Below, one piece after another: positions 5,965-12,993 of a stretch of 15,131 nucleotides of DNA. The stretch is from an uncultured Prevotellaceae bacterium (GTDB lineage Bacteria > Bacteroidota > Bacteroidia > Bacteroidales > Bacteroidaceae). Location: assembly GCA_900313845.1 (NCBI GenBank), contig OMTC01000097.1, positions 1-15,131 of the forward strand, in the 5' to 3' direction. The translations under genes were made by a program, and so were the position numbers. A model generated the notes under the pieces. It was not told where the DNA came from. It saw nothing but the letters and a program-made list of their open reading frames with translations, and did no database searches. The first letter of the stretch is position 1; each line of letters begins with the position of its first letter.

Positions 5965-6681
5965 ATGAACATGGTGAAGAAATTTGCTTTGATGGCAATG
6001 GCGGCACTGGCGTGTGCCGCTCCAGCCATCGCTCAAGAGAGTATCGAAACGACAGTTGCTGCCGATGTTGTAAACCAATATATCTGGCGTGGCCAGGAAC
6101 TGGGAAATGTCTCCCTGCAACCCACTTTGGGCATTGCTTATCAAGGTTTGAGCCTGACAGCATGGGGAAGCTTGGGTATCTCAGAACCTAACGACACAAA
6201 GGAATTCGACCTGACTTTGGCTTACAGCATAGGCGGATTCCATGTAGGCGTGACGGATTATTGGTTCAGCTTAGGACTGGATCCAAGGAACCGATATTTC
6301 AAATATGATGCCCACGGCACCAATCACATTTTTGAAGCTAACTTAGGCTACGATTTCGGGGTTGCCAGTTTGCAGGCATACACTAACTTCACTGGCAACG
6401 ACGGAGTAAACAAAGATGGTAAGCGTGCTTATTCCACTTACGTGGAAGTTGCCGCACCGTTCAAACTTGCCACTTGCGACTGGTCGGCAACCCTCGGTGC
6501 AGTACCAATGGCAACAAGTCTATATGGAACTTCTGGCTTTGCCGTGACGAATGTTTCGCTGAGAGCCACGAAGGCAATCAAGATAACCGAATCCTTTTCG
6601 CTCCCCATCTTCGGACAAGTTACTGCCAATCCTTGCTCGCAGAAAGCCTATTTGGTGTTCGGTTTCACGTTGCAGCCATAA
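5965..6681 (+). CDS. Outer-membrane beta-barrel protein, TorF/Gcw_chp-like putative porin
   Basis: A secreted protein of about 238 residues. The start ATG at 5965 (or 5971) gives a clear signal peptide: a lysine pair, the hydrophobic run FALMAMAALACAAPA, then cleavage after AIA before QESIETT. An upstream TTG at 5950 would add five residues and is less likely. The mature part has alternating polar/hydrophobic strands (for example LSLTAWGSLG and YLVFGFTL), with ADVVNQYIWRGQ near the N-terminus and an aromatic-containing last strand ending LQP, all typical of a small beta-barrel. The early YIWRGQ block and the PTLGIAYQGLSL...WGS pattern resemble the Gcw_chp/TorF putative porin family; that assignment is from memory of the family pattern. 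It lies 71 bp after amtB in the same direction, which suggests a role in ammonium or other small nitrogen solute passage. That role is inference. Confidence 0.75.
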   Translation: MNMVKKFALMAMAALACAAPAIAQESIETTVAADVVNQYIWRGQELGNVSLQPTLGIAYQGLSLTAWGSLGISEPNDTKEFDLTLAYSIGGFHVGVTDYWFSLGLDPRNRYFKYDAHGTNHIFEANLGYDFGVASLQAYTNFTGNDGVNKDGKRAYSTYVEVAAPFKLATCDWSATLGAVPMATSLYGTSGFAVTNVSLRATKAIKITESFSLPIFGQVTANPCSQKAYLVFGFTLQP

Positions 6682-6701
6682 ACAAGTGAAAAGAAAATCA
6701 A

Positions 6702-6737
6702 GGATTTAAAGGATTTAAAAGGATTTTCTAAAAGTGA
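6702..6737 (+). repeat. 36-nt direct repeat, copy 2
   Basis: Identical by eye to 4510-4545, again close behind a stop codon (porin gene) and again running into a GTGA-type heptamer array. Confidence 0.85.
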
Positions 6738-6761
6738 AAAGTGATAAGTGAAAAGTGAAAA
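6734..6761. repeat. Heptanucleotide array, 4 units of GTGAAAA type
   Basis: GTGAAAA, GTGATAA, GTGAAAA, GTGAAAA in exact 7-nt register. It overlaps the end of the 36-nt repeat just as the GTGAGTA array does at 4542. Confidence 0.75.
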
Positions 6762-6766
6762 ATAAG

Positions 6767-6787
6767 CCTTTGACCTTAGACCTTTGA
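6767..6787. repeat. Heptanucleotide array, 3 units of CCTTTGA type
   Basis: CCTTTGA, CCTTAGA, CCTTTGA, followed by a decayed CCTGGAA. It lies in the porin-gltB spacer. Confidence 0.65.
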
Positions 6788-6818
6788 CCTGGAATCTAAT
6801 TCTTAAACCTTGATACTT

Positions 6819-6839
6819 CGTTAAACGTTAAACGTTAAA
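6819..6839. repeat. Heptanucleotide array, 3 perfect CGTTAAA units
   Basis: Three perfect CGTTAAA units followed by C, matching the array at 4625-4645. It lies 89 bp upstream of the gltB -7 box. Confidence 0.8.
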
Positions 6840-6927
6840 CATCAATAAAATCGTAACACTTGTTCACTTCAAGGAAAAAACAAGGTAGTTATTTGTTACT
6901 AAGAAATCATTTTGAAAGGAAAAGTCG

Positions 6928-6935
6928 TACCTTTG
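6928..6935 (+). promoter_or_regulatory. -7 promoter box for gltB
   Basis: TACCTTTG fits TAnnTTTG, within GTCGTACCTTTGCA (6924-6937), nearly identical to the box upstream of the P-II gene. The gltB ATG is 31 bp downstream of the box, so the leader would be only about 25 nt. No -33 TTTG is seen at 19-21 bp; the TTTG at 6911-6914 is too close. Confidence 0.6.
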
Positions 6936-6966
6936 CAGCCAAAATGAAAGTTAAGTAGAGATTATT

Positions 6967-9900
6967 ATGACAAAATGTAAAGTTAAAAAGATTGAAAAGG
7001 GACTCTATCAAAGCCAGTATGAGCACGATGCATGCGGAGTGGGAATGATAGCGAACATTCACGGCAACAAAAGTCATCAACTGGTGGATGATGCACTCAG
7101 CGTGTTGGAAAACATGCGTCATCGCGGAGCAGAGATTGGAAAGGACGGAGATGGCGCTGGCATCATGTTACAAATCCCTCACGAATTCATTTTGCTTCAG
7201 GGCATTCCTGTGCCCGAAAAAGGAAAGTATGGAACAGGACTCGTCTTCCTGCCCAAGGATGAAAAGCGACAGCAAGAGATCCTGAGCATCATCATAGAAG
7301 AGGTGGAGCGCGAAGGGCTGCAATTAATGCACCTCCGCTCAGTGCCTACCCATTCGGAATGCTTAGGAGAACGCGCAAGGAGCACAGAGCCCGATGTGAA
7401 GCAGTTGTTTATTACGGAAAGCTCCACGCTTCAAGCTTCAAGCTCCCTTCCGGTCAAATTATATTTGATTAGGAAACGAATTGAGAAAAGAGTCAACGAC
7501 AAGGACTTTTACATTTGTTCTCTGAGTAACACAAACATCATCTACAAGGGAATGCTTTCGAGTATGCAAGTTCGTCAGTATTACCTTGATTTATCAAATC
7601 CTTATTTCACAAGCGGACTGGCGCTGGTGCATTCACGATTCAGCACAAACACTTTTCCTACTTGGTCATTGGCACAGCCATTCCGCATGTTAGCTCATAA
7701 CGGAGAAATCAACACCATCCGTGGCAACCGTGCATGGATGAAGGCGAGGGAGAGTGTACTCGATAGTGAGATGTTGGGTGATATTCGCAACATATCTCCT
7801 ATCGTGCAACCCAACATGAGTGACTCAGCCAGCTTGGACAACGTGTTGGAGTTCCTCGTGATGTCTGGCTTAAGTCTGCCTCATGCCATGGCAGTGCTGG
7901 TGCCAGAATCGTTCAATGACAAGAATCCCATTTCGGACGACCTGAAGGCTTTCTATGAATATCATTCCATCCTGATGGAGCCTTGGGATGGACCTGCAGC
8001 CTTGCTCTTCAGCGATGGACGTTTTGCAGGCGGTATGCTCGACCGCAATGGTCTGCGTCCTGCTCGTTACACCATCACCAAGAACGACACCATCGTGGTG
8101 GCTTCGGAAGTGGGTGTCATGGATTTCGACCCGTCAGAAGTGGCTGAAAAAGGTAGGTTGCAACCTGGAAAGATTTTGCTCATCGATACCGAAGAAGGAA
8201 AAATATACTACGATGGCGAACTCAAACAGCAACTGGCTTCGGAGCATCCGTATGCACAATGGCTTTCCACCAATCGTATTCAACTGGAGAAATTGCACAG
8301 CGGAAGAAAAATAGAAAACGGAGTCAGCAATCTGCTTCAGAAGGAAATTCTCTTTGGCTATAGCGAGGAGGATATTTCTTCCACCATCGTGCCTATGTCA
8401 ACAGCAGGGCAAGAACCAACTGCAGCGATGGGTAACGACACACCATTGGCAGTGCTTTCCACTCGCCCACAGGTGTTCTTCAACTACTTCCGTCAGCAAT
8501 TCGCACAAGTTACGAATCCAGCCATCGACTCCATTCGTGAGAACTTGGTGATGAGCCTGACAGAATACATCGGACGCGTGGGAACAGGCATTCTGAATCC
8601 CAATGAATCCAACTGCAAGATGGTACGCCTGCCCCACCCGATTCTGAACAACACACAACTCGACATGCTTTGCCACATACGCTACAAGGGTTTTCAGACG
8701 GTGAAAATTGGACTGAACTTCACGCTCCACACTTCACGCTCCACGCTTCACACGTCTCCTTCTACCATGAACGGTGAAGCGTTGAGAGAAGCACTCGATA
8801 GAATCTGCAAGCAAGCAGAAAAGGCTGTGGATGAGGGAGCCAACTACATCATCCTTACTGACAGGCTCCCCGAAGATGGAGAGGCTGGAGGTGAGGCAGG
8901 TCCTTTCATTCCTTCTTTATTGGCTGTGTCGGCTGTTCACCACTACCTCATTGCAGCAGGCAAGCGTGTGCAGACCGCACTGATTGTGGAGAGCGGAGAG
9001 ATACGCGAAACCATGCACGCCGCACTGCTATTGGGCTATGGTGCCTCTGCCTTGTGCCCATACATGGTGTTTGCCATCCTTGACGATCTCGTGAAGAGGG
9101 GTAAGATTCAGGAAGACTATGCCACAGCGGAAGCCAACTACATCAAGGCTGTGAAGAAGGGACTCTTCAAAATTATGGCTAAGATGGGCATCTCCACCAT
9201 TCGCTCTTACCGAGGTGCGAAAATCTTTGAAAGTATCGGTCTGAGTGAGGAACTCCTTCGTGCATATTTTGGCACAGAAGTGAGTACCATCGGCGGCATT
9301 GGATTAGAGAAAATTGCGCAAGATGCAAAAGCATTCTATGACTCTTCTGCAAGCTATGGCATCATCCCATCAGACGGAGAAACAGCCACCAGCAATGATG
9401 CTTTCCTTCCAAACATTGGTCAATTCCATTGGCGTCGCGATGGTGTGCGCCATGCATGGAATCCCGAAACCATTGCCACGCTGCAACAGGCTTGCCGAAA
9501 AGGCGATTACAATAAATTCAAGGAATTCTCCCGACTCGTTGACGAGAAAGCTGAACCCATCTTCATCCGCGATTTTCTGAACATCAAACAGCAGCCTGTC
9601 AGCATCGACGAAGTGGAACCCGTGGAAGAAATCGTGAAGCATTTCGTCACAGGTGCCATGTCGTTCGGTGCATTGAGCAAGGAGGCGCACGAAGCCATTT
9701 GTTTGGCTATGAACAAGTTAGGAACTCGAAGCAATACGGGTGAAGGTGGTGAGGATTCGGAGCGCTTCCACACGGATGTGGATGGTGTGAGCCTTTCCAG
9801 CAAAACCAAACAAATCGCATCGGGGCGTTTCGGCGTTACCACTGAATACCTCGTGAATGCAGAGGAACTGCAAATCAAGGTGGCACAGGGTGCTAAGCCT

Positions 9901-11517
9901 GGTGAAGGTGGACAATTACCTGGATTCAAGGTGAATGAAATCATCGCCCGCACGCGCCACTCCATTCCTGGCATCTCGCTCATCTCTCCTCCGCCTCATC
10001 ACGACATCTACAGCATAGAGGACTTAGCGCAACTGATTTTCGACCTCAAAAACGTGAATCCAACGGCTGCCATCAGCGTGAAACTCGTTTCAGAGAGCGG
10101 CGTGGGAACCATTGCTGCGGGAGTAGCCAAAGCAAAAGCCAACCTCATCGTCATCAGTGGAGCGGAAGGTGGTACAGGTGCATCGCCAGCCAGTTCCATG
10201 CGTTTTGCAGGTATTTCACCCGAAATCGGACTGAGCGAAACACAACAGACACTCGTTAAGAACGGACTCAGATCACAAGTTCGTTTGCAAGTAGATGGAC
10301 AAATCAAGACGGGTCGCGACGTGACTCTGATGGCATTGCTCGGTGCCGACGAATTCGGTTTCGGCACCACAGCCCTCATCGTATTGGGTTGCGTGATGAT
10401 GCGCAAATGCAATCAAAACACTTGTCCGATGGGTGTGGCAACTCAGAACCCACGTCTGCGTGAACATTTCTTAGGTCGTGCCGAGCATCTTGTGAACTAC
10501 TTCACCTTCTTGGCTGAAGAAGTACGTGAGTATCTGGCACAAATGGGTGCACGTAGCTTGAACGACATCATTGGGCACACCGAACTCATCGAGCAAAAGC
10601 CTTCTGTGCTTGATTTGAGTAGGATGCTTTATCAAGAAAGCGGCATCATGCACCACACAGAGGATTTGCCTTACGATTTCGGTGATGTGCTCGACTTCCA
10701 GATAATCAAGGCAACAAAGAATGCCATAGAACATCAAGAAGAAGTGCATCTCGATTATGCCATCAAGAATACAAATCGTGCCGTGGGTGCCATGCTTTCG
10801 GGAAGGATTGCAAAAAAATATGGGGAGAAGGGACTTCCGCAAGACACCATCAACATACGCTTCAAAGGCTCATCTGGACAGAGTTTTGGCGCATTTCTCG
10901 TGAACGGTGTGAGTTTCCGACTGGAAGGAGAGACGAACGACTACTTTGCCAAAGGTCTTTCGGGTGGACGTGTTGCCATCCTGCCGCCTGCACGAAGCAA
11001 CTTCCAAGCCGAGGACAATATGATTGCAGGAAACACTGGACTTTACGGAGCCACAAGCGGTGAACTCTATGTGAATGGCAAGGTGGGCGAACGTTTCGGC
11101 GTGCGTAACTCGGGTGCTATTGCGGTCATTGAGGGTGCAGGTGACCACTGCTGTGAATACATGACAGGCGGACGCGTGGTGGTACTCGGCGAAACAGGAC
11201 GTAACTTTGCAGCAGGAATGAGTGGTGGCGTGGCATACGTGTGGAATCGTAACGGTTCCTTCGACTACTATTGTAATATGGACATGGTGGAAATCAACCT
11301 TGTCGAAGAGGCGCAATACAGGAAAGAACTACATGAGCTCATTCGTCAGCACTATCTCTACACGGGTTCGAAATTGGCTCGCACCATGCTCGACGACTGG
11401 CCACGCTATGTGGAACAGTTCATACAAATCGTTCCAATCGAATACAAACGAGTATTGCAAGAGGAACAGATGAAAAAACTTCAGCAGAAAATAGCTGACG
11501 TTCAAAGGGATTATTGA
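6967..11517 (+). CDS. gltB: Glutamate synthase (GOGAT) large subunit
   Basis: A 1516-residue iron-sulfur flavoprotein that transfers the glutamine amide to 2-oxoglutarate, yielding two glutamates. Domains in order: a 22-residue propeptide to be removed before Cys23 (EHDACGVGM), the N-terminal nucleophile of the class II glutaminase domain (about 23-430; HNGEIN at 244-249, DRNGLRPARY at 359-368); a central domain (about 470-790); the FMN/synthase domain with GAMSFGALSKEAHE from 896, GEGGED at 925-930, SGAEGGTGASP from 1064, and the 3Fe-4S cysteines 1142, 1148 and 1153; and the C-terminal beta-helix with its G-rich repeats (about 1355-1430). Length is normal. Three linker loops carry repeat-derived sequence at about 152-162, 585-600 and 634-645, all in frame. 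It is followed after 20 bp by gltD, its normal partner. Confidence 0.97.
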   Translation: MTKCKVKKIEKGLYQSQYEHDACGVGMIANIHGNKSHQLVDDALSVLENMRHRGAEIGKDGDGAGIMLQIPHEFILLQGIPVPEKGKYGTGLVFLPKDEKRQQEILSIIIEEVEREGLQLMHLRSVPTHSECLGERARSTEPDVKQLFITESSTLQASSSLPVKLYLIRKRIEKRVNDKDFYICSLSNTNIIYKGMLSSMQVRQYYLDLSNPYFTSGLALVHSRFSTNTFPTWSLAQPFRMLAHNGEINTIRGNRAWMKARESVLDSEMLGDIRNISPIVQPNMSDSASLDNVLEFLVMSGLSLPHAMAVLVPESFNDKNPISDDLKAFYEYHSILMEPWDGPAALLFSDGRFAGGMLDRNGLRPARYTITKNDTIVVASEVGVMDFDPSEVAEKGRLQPGKILLIDTEEGKIYYDGELKQQLASEHPYAQWLSTNRIQLEKLHSGRKIENGVSNLLQKEILFGYSEEDISSTIVPMSTAGQEPTAAMGNDTPLAVLSTRPQVFFNYFRQQFAQVTNPAIDSIRENLVMSLTEYIGRVGTGILNPNESNCKMVRLPHPILNNTQLDMLCHIRYKGFQTVKIGLNFTLHTSRSTLHTSPSTMNGEALREALDRICKQAEKAVDEGANYIILTDRLPEDGEAGGEAGPFIPSLLAVSAVHHYLIAAGKRVQTALIVESGEIRETMHAALLLGYGASALCPYMVFAILDDLVKRGKIQEDYATAEANYIKAVKKGLFKIMAKMGISTIRSYRGAKIFESIGLSEELLRAYFGTEVSTIGGIGLEKIAQDAKAFYDSSASYGIIPSDGETATSNDAFLPNIGQFHWRRDGVRHAWNPETIATLQQACRKGDYNKFKEFSRLVDEKAEPIFIRDFLNIKQQPVSIDEVEPVEEIVKHFVTGAMSFGALSKEAHEAICLAMNKLGTRSNTGEGGEDSERFHTDVDGVSLSSKTKQIASGRFGVTTEYLVNAEELQIKVAQGAKPGEGGQLPGFKVNEIIARTRHSIPGISLISPPPHHDIYSIEDLAQLIFDLKNVNPTAAISVKLVSESGVGTIAAGVAKAKANLIVISGAEGGTGASPASSMRFAGISPEIGLSETQQTLVKNGLRSQVRLQVDGQIKTGRDVTLMALLGADEFGFGTTALIVLGCVMMRKCNQNTCPMGVATQNPRLREHFLGRAEHLVNYFTFLAEEVREYLAQMGARSLNDIIGHTELIEQKPSVLDLSRMLYQESGIMHHTEDLPYDFGDVLDFQIIKATKNAIEHQEEVHLDYAIKNTNRAVGAMLSGRIAKKYGEKGLPQDTINIRFKGSSGQSFGAFLVNGVSFRLEGETNDYFAKGLSGGRVAILPPARSNFQAEDNMIAGNTGLYGATSGELYVNGKVGERFGVRNSGAIAVIEGAGDHCCEYMTGGRVVVLGETGRNFAAGMSGGVAYVWNRNGSFDYYCNMDMVEINLVEEAQYRKELHELIRQHYLYTGSKLARTMLDDWPRYVEQFIQIVPIEYKRVLQEEQMKKLQQKIADVQRDY
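7421..7448. repeat. In-frame heptamer array in gltB (first)
   Basis: GCTCCAC, GCTTCAA, GCTTCAA, GCTCCCT in 7-nt register, encoding the Ser-rich stretch SSTLQASSSLP (residues 152-162) between LFITE and the conserved KLYLIRKRIE. It belongs to the same family as the intergenic array at 4589-4616, including a following TTCCGG. It occupies a spot expected to be a variable surface loop of the glutaminase domain. Confidence 0.75.
8717..8751. repeat. In-frame heptamer array in gltB (second)
   Basis: Five 7-nt units: ACTTCAC, GCTCCAC, ACTTCAC, GCTCCAC, GCTTCAC. They encode most of FTLHTSRSTLHTSPST (585-600), itself a visible TLHTS...TLHTS repeat. It sits in the central-domain linker between KGFQTVKIGLN and the conserved ALREALDRICKQAEKAV. 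Confidence 0.8.
8866..8897. repeat. In-frame GC-rich module in gltB resembling element A
   Basis: CTCCCCGAAGATGG followed by GAGAGGCTGGAGGTGAGGC parallels the CTCCCC...GGAGAGG...GGGTGAGGC layout of element A, with substitutions and a short deletion. It encodes LPEDGEAGGEAG (634-645) in place of the short Gly-Val-Asp-type turn usual between ILTDR and IPSLLAVSAVHH. The resemblance is partial, so this is an inferred relic. Confidence 0.45.
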
Positions 11518-11526
11518 TAGATACAA

Positions 11527-11532
11527 AAGGAG
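11527..11532 (+). promoter_or_regulatory. Shine-Dalgarno of gltD
   Basis: AAGGAG lies 5 nt before the ATG at 11538. It is the only clear Shine-Dalgarno in the window and fixes the gltD start, which is translationally coupled in the short 20-bp gap after gltB. Confidence 0.7.
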
Positions 11533-11537
11533 AAGAA

Positions 11538-12906
11538 ATGAATAACAAACAATATGAATATATCAGTAGAGTAGCCTCTCCTCTCACTCATAGAGATGGA
11601 CAAGGGGGTGGTTCCACCTTCTTGACCGTACCTCGTCAAGAGGCTGGTTACCGTCCAATACACGACAGGATACACGATTTTGGAGAAGTAGAACAAACGC
11701 TCAACTCGCGCGACCGCCGACAACAGGCTTCGCGTTGCATGGATTGCGGTGTGCCTTTCTGTCACTGGGCTTGTCCATTGGGCAACAAAGCACCAGAATG
11801 GAACGAAGCACTGTGTCAAGGCGATTGGGAAATGGCGTATAGACTCTTGTCGAGCACGAATCCTACTCAACCTCTTCAACCATGAGCCAACCACCAATCG
11901 TGAGAATGAATGTGCCATCATAGAAGGTGCTTTTCGCGAAGGCTACATCACCATTCATCACCCTGTACGCAATGGCAAGCGCATTGCCGTTATCGGTGCG
12001 GGTCCTGCTGGACTTGCTGCTGCCCATGACTTAAATCTGATGGGCTACAGCGTCACCATCTTTGAGAAGAACGAAGCGGCTGGTGGACTACTCCGCTACG
12101 GCATTCCAAACTTCAAATTGAACAAAACCCTCATAGACCGCCGCATCGCGATTCTTGAGGAAGAAGGAATCGAGTTCAAGTATAATGCTGAAATCACCGA
12201 GTTCTCCGAGTTCGCTAAGAACTCCGATTTCTCCGCCTTTGTCATTGCCACAGGCACACCCACAGCACGCGATTTGAAAGTGCCTGGTCGTGAACTGCAT
12301 GGTGTTCACCTCGCTCTCGAAATGCTTTCCCAGCAGAACCGAGTGCTGGCAGGAATGGAATTTGGGAAGGATGAACGTGTCACAGCCAAAGGAAAGAACG
12401 TGCTCGTCATCGGTGGTGGCGACACAGGTAGCGACTGCATCGGCACGGCTCATCGTCAGGGAGCCAAGAGTGTGACACAGATTGAAATCATGCCAAAACC
12501 ACCTATCGGTCCTGAAGACCCTAATAACCCTTGGCCAAACTTCCCTCGTACTTTCAAGACCACTTCTTCGCATGAGGAAGGTTGCATTCGCCGATGGAAT
12601 ATCAACACGTTGGAATTTCTTGGCAAAGACGGACAACTGACAGGTGTGCGTGTGCAGGAAATTGATTGGAAACCCAATCCTGAAGGTGGTCGTCCACTGA
12701 TGGTGGAAAAGGGTGAACCCGAAATCATCAAAGCTGAACTTGTGCTTTTGGCAATGGGATTCCTAAAGCCCGAACATCCCGATTATCCTGATAATGTCTT
12801 CGTTTGCGGCGACTCGAAATCGGGTGCCAGTCTTGTTGTCCGCGCCATCGCAAGCGGCAAGCAGACAGCCCAAGAGGTGGATTTGAAATTAAAAAATAAA
12901 AATTAA
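11538..12906 (+). pseudogene. gltD: Glutamate synthase small subunit, frameshifted with internal deletion
   Basis: GltD carries electrons from NAD(P)H via FAD and iron-sulfur clusters to GltB. The first frame (11538-11885, 115 residues) holds FLTVPRQEAGYRP and the cysteine set CMDCGVPFCHWACPLGN (Cys67, 70, 75, 79), then reads STNPTQPLQP and stops at TGA 11883. The second frame resumes the family at HEPTTNRENECAIIEGAFREGYI (from about 11880) and continues through the FAD motif VIGAGPAG (about 11989), the NAD(P)H motif VIGGGDTG (12406-12429) and the end GASLVVRAIASG...EVDLKLKN. Between STNP and HEP only 16 nt remain where about 24 codons are expected, including FPEFTGRVCP and the second cysteine group. 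The C-terminal AMGF-to-CGDS stretch is also short. It is either a real disrupted gene or an assembly error. It also carries an in-frame tripeptide array at 12197-12232. Confidence 0.88.
12197..12232. repeat. 9-nt-period tripeptide array in gltD
   Basis: Four 9-nt units (CCGAGTTCT, CCGAGTTCG, CTAAGAACT, CCGATTTCT) encode TEF-SEF-AKN-SDF, a [S/T/A][E/D/K][F/N] tripeptide series. It lies between the FAD-domain helix (EEGIEFKYNAEI) and SAFVIATG, where related proteins have an ordinary loop. A sister array is in pyrG at 14000-14044. Confidence 0.75.
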
Positions 12907-12922
12907 AATAACTAACGAGCAG

Positions 12923-12990
12923 TCATTCTTCATTCTACTCCCCTCGCCCTTCGGAGAGGGGTTGGGGGTGAGGCTTTCATTCTTCATTTT
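12923..12990 (+). repeat. GC-rich hairpin element A, copy 3, with flanking direct repeats (pyrG leader)
   Basis: The core at 12937-12977 matches the copies at 1499-1540 and 2944-2985, with CCCCTC (12940-12945) / GAGGGG (12956-12961) arms. It is bracketed by 12-bp direct repeats TCATTCTTCATT (12923-12934 and 12977-12988). They are either TTCATTC heptamers belonging to the element or a duplicated target. The core ends 16 bp before the pyrG ATG, so it occupies the position of a ribosome-binding region and any transcript from gltD would fold here. Confidence 0.8.
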
Positions 12991-12993
12991 CCC

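Noticed and set aside
1413..6839. CRISPR array interpretation of the spaced repeats
   Set aside because: Units are 7-10 nt, contiguous, degenerate and without unique spacers of constant size; no cas genes are present.
6841..6966. Riboswitch or glutamine-sensing RNA upstream of gltB
   Set aside because: With the -7 box at 6928 the leader is only about 25 nt, too short for a structured riboswitch, and no conserved motif is visible.
11749..11880. Independent gene starting at 11749 in the second gltD frame
   Set aside because: The first residues of that frame (through about 11879) have no family similarity and overlap conserved GltD codons in the other frame. Similarity begins only at HEPTT, so this is the downstream half of a broken gltD.
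11840..11900. Programmed ribosomal frameshifting in gltD
   Set aside because: There is no A- or T-rich slippery heptamer or following pseudoknot near the TGA at 11883, and shifting frame would not restore the missing conserved residues and cysteines.
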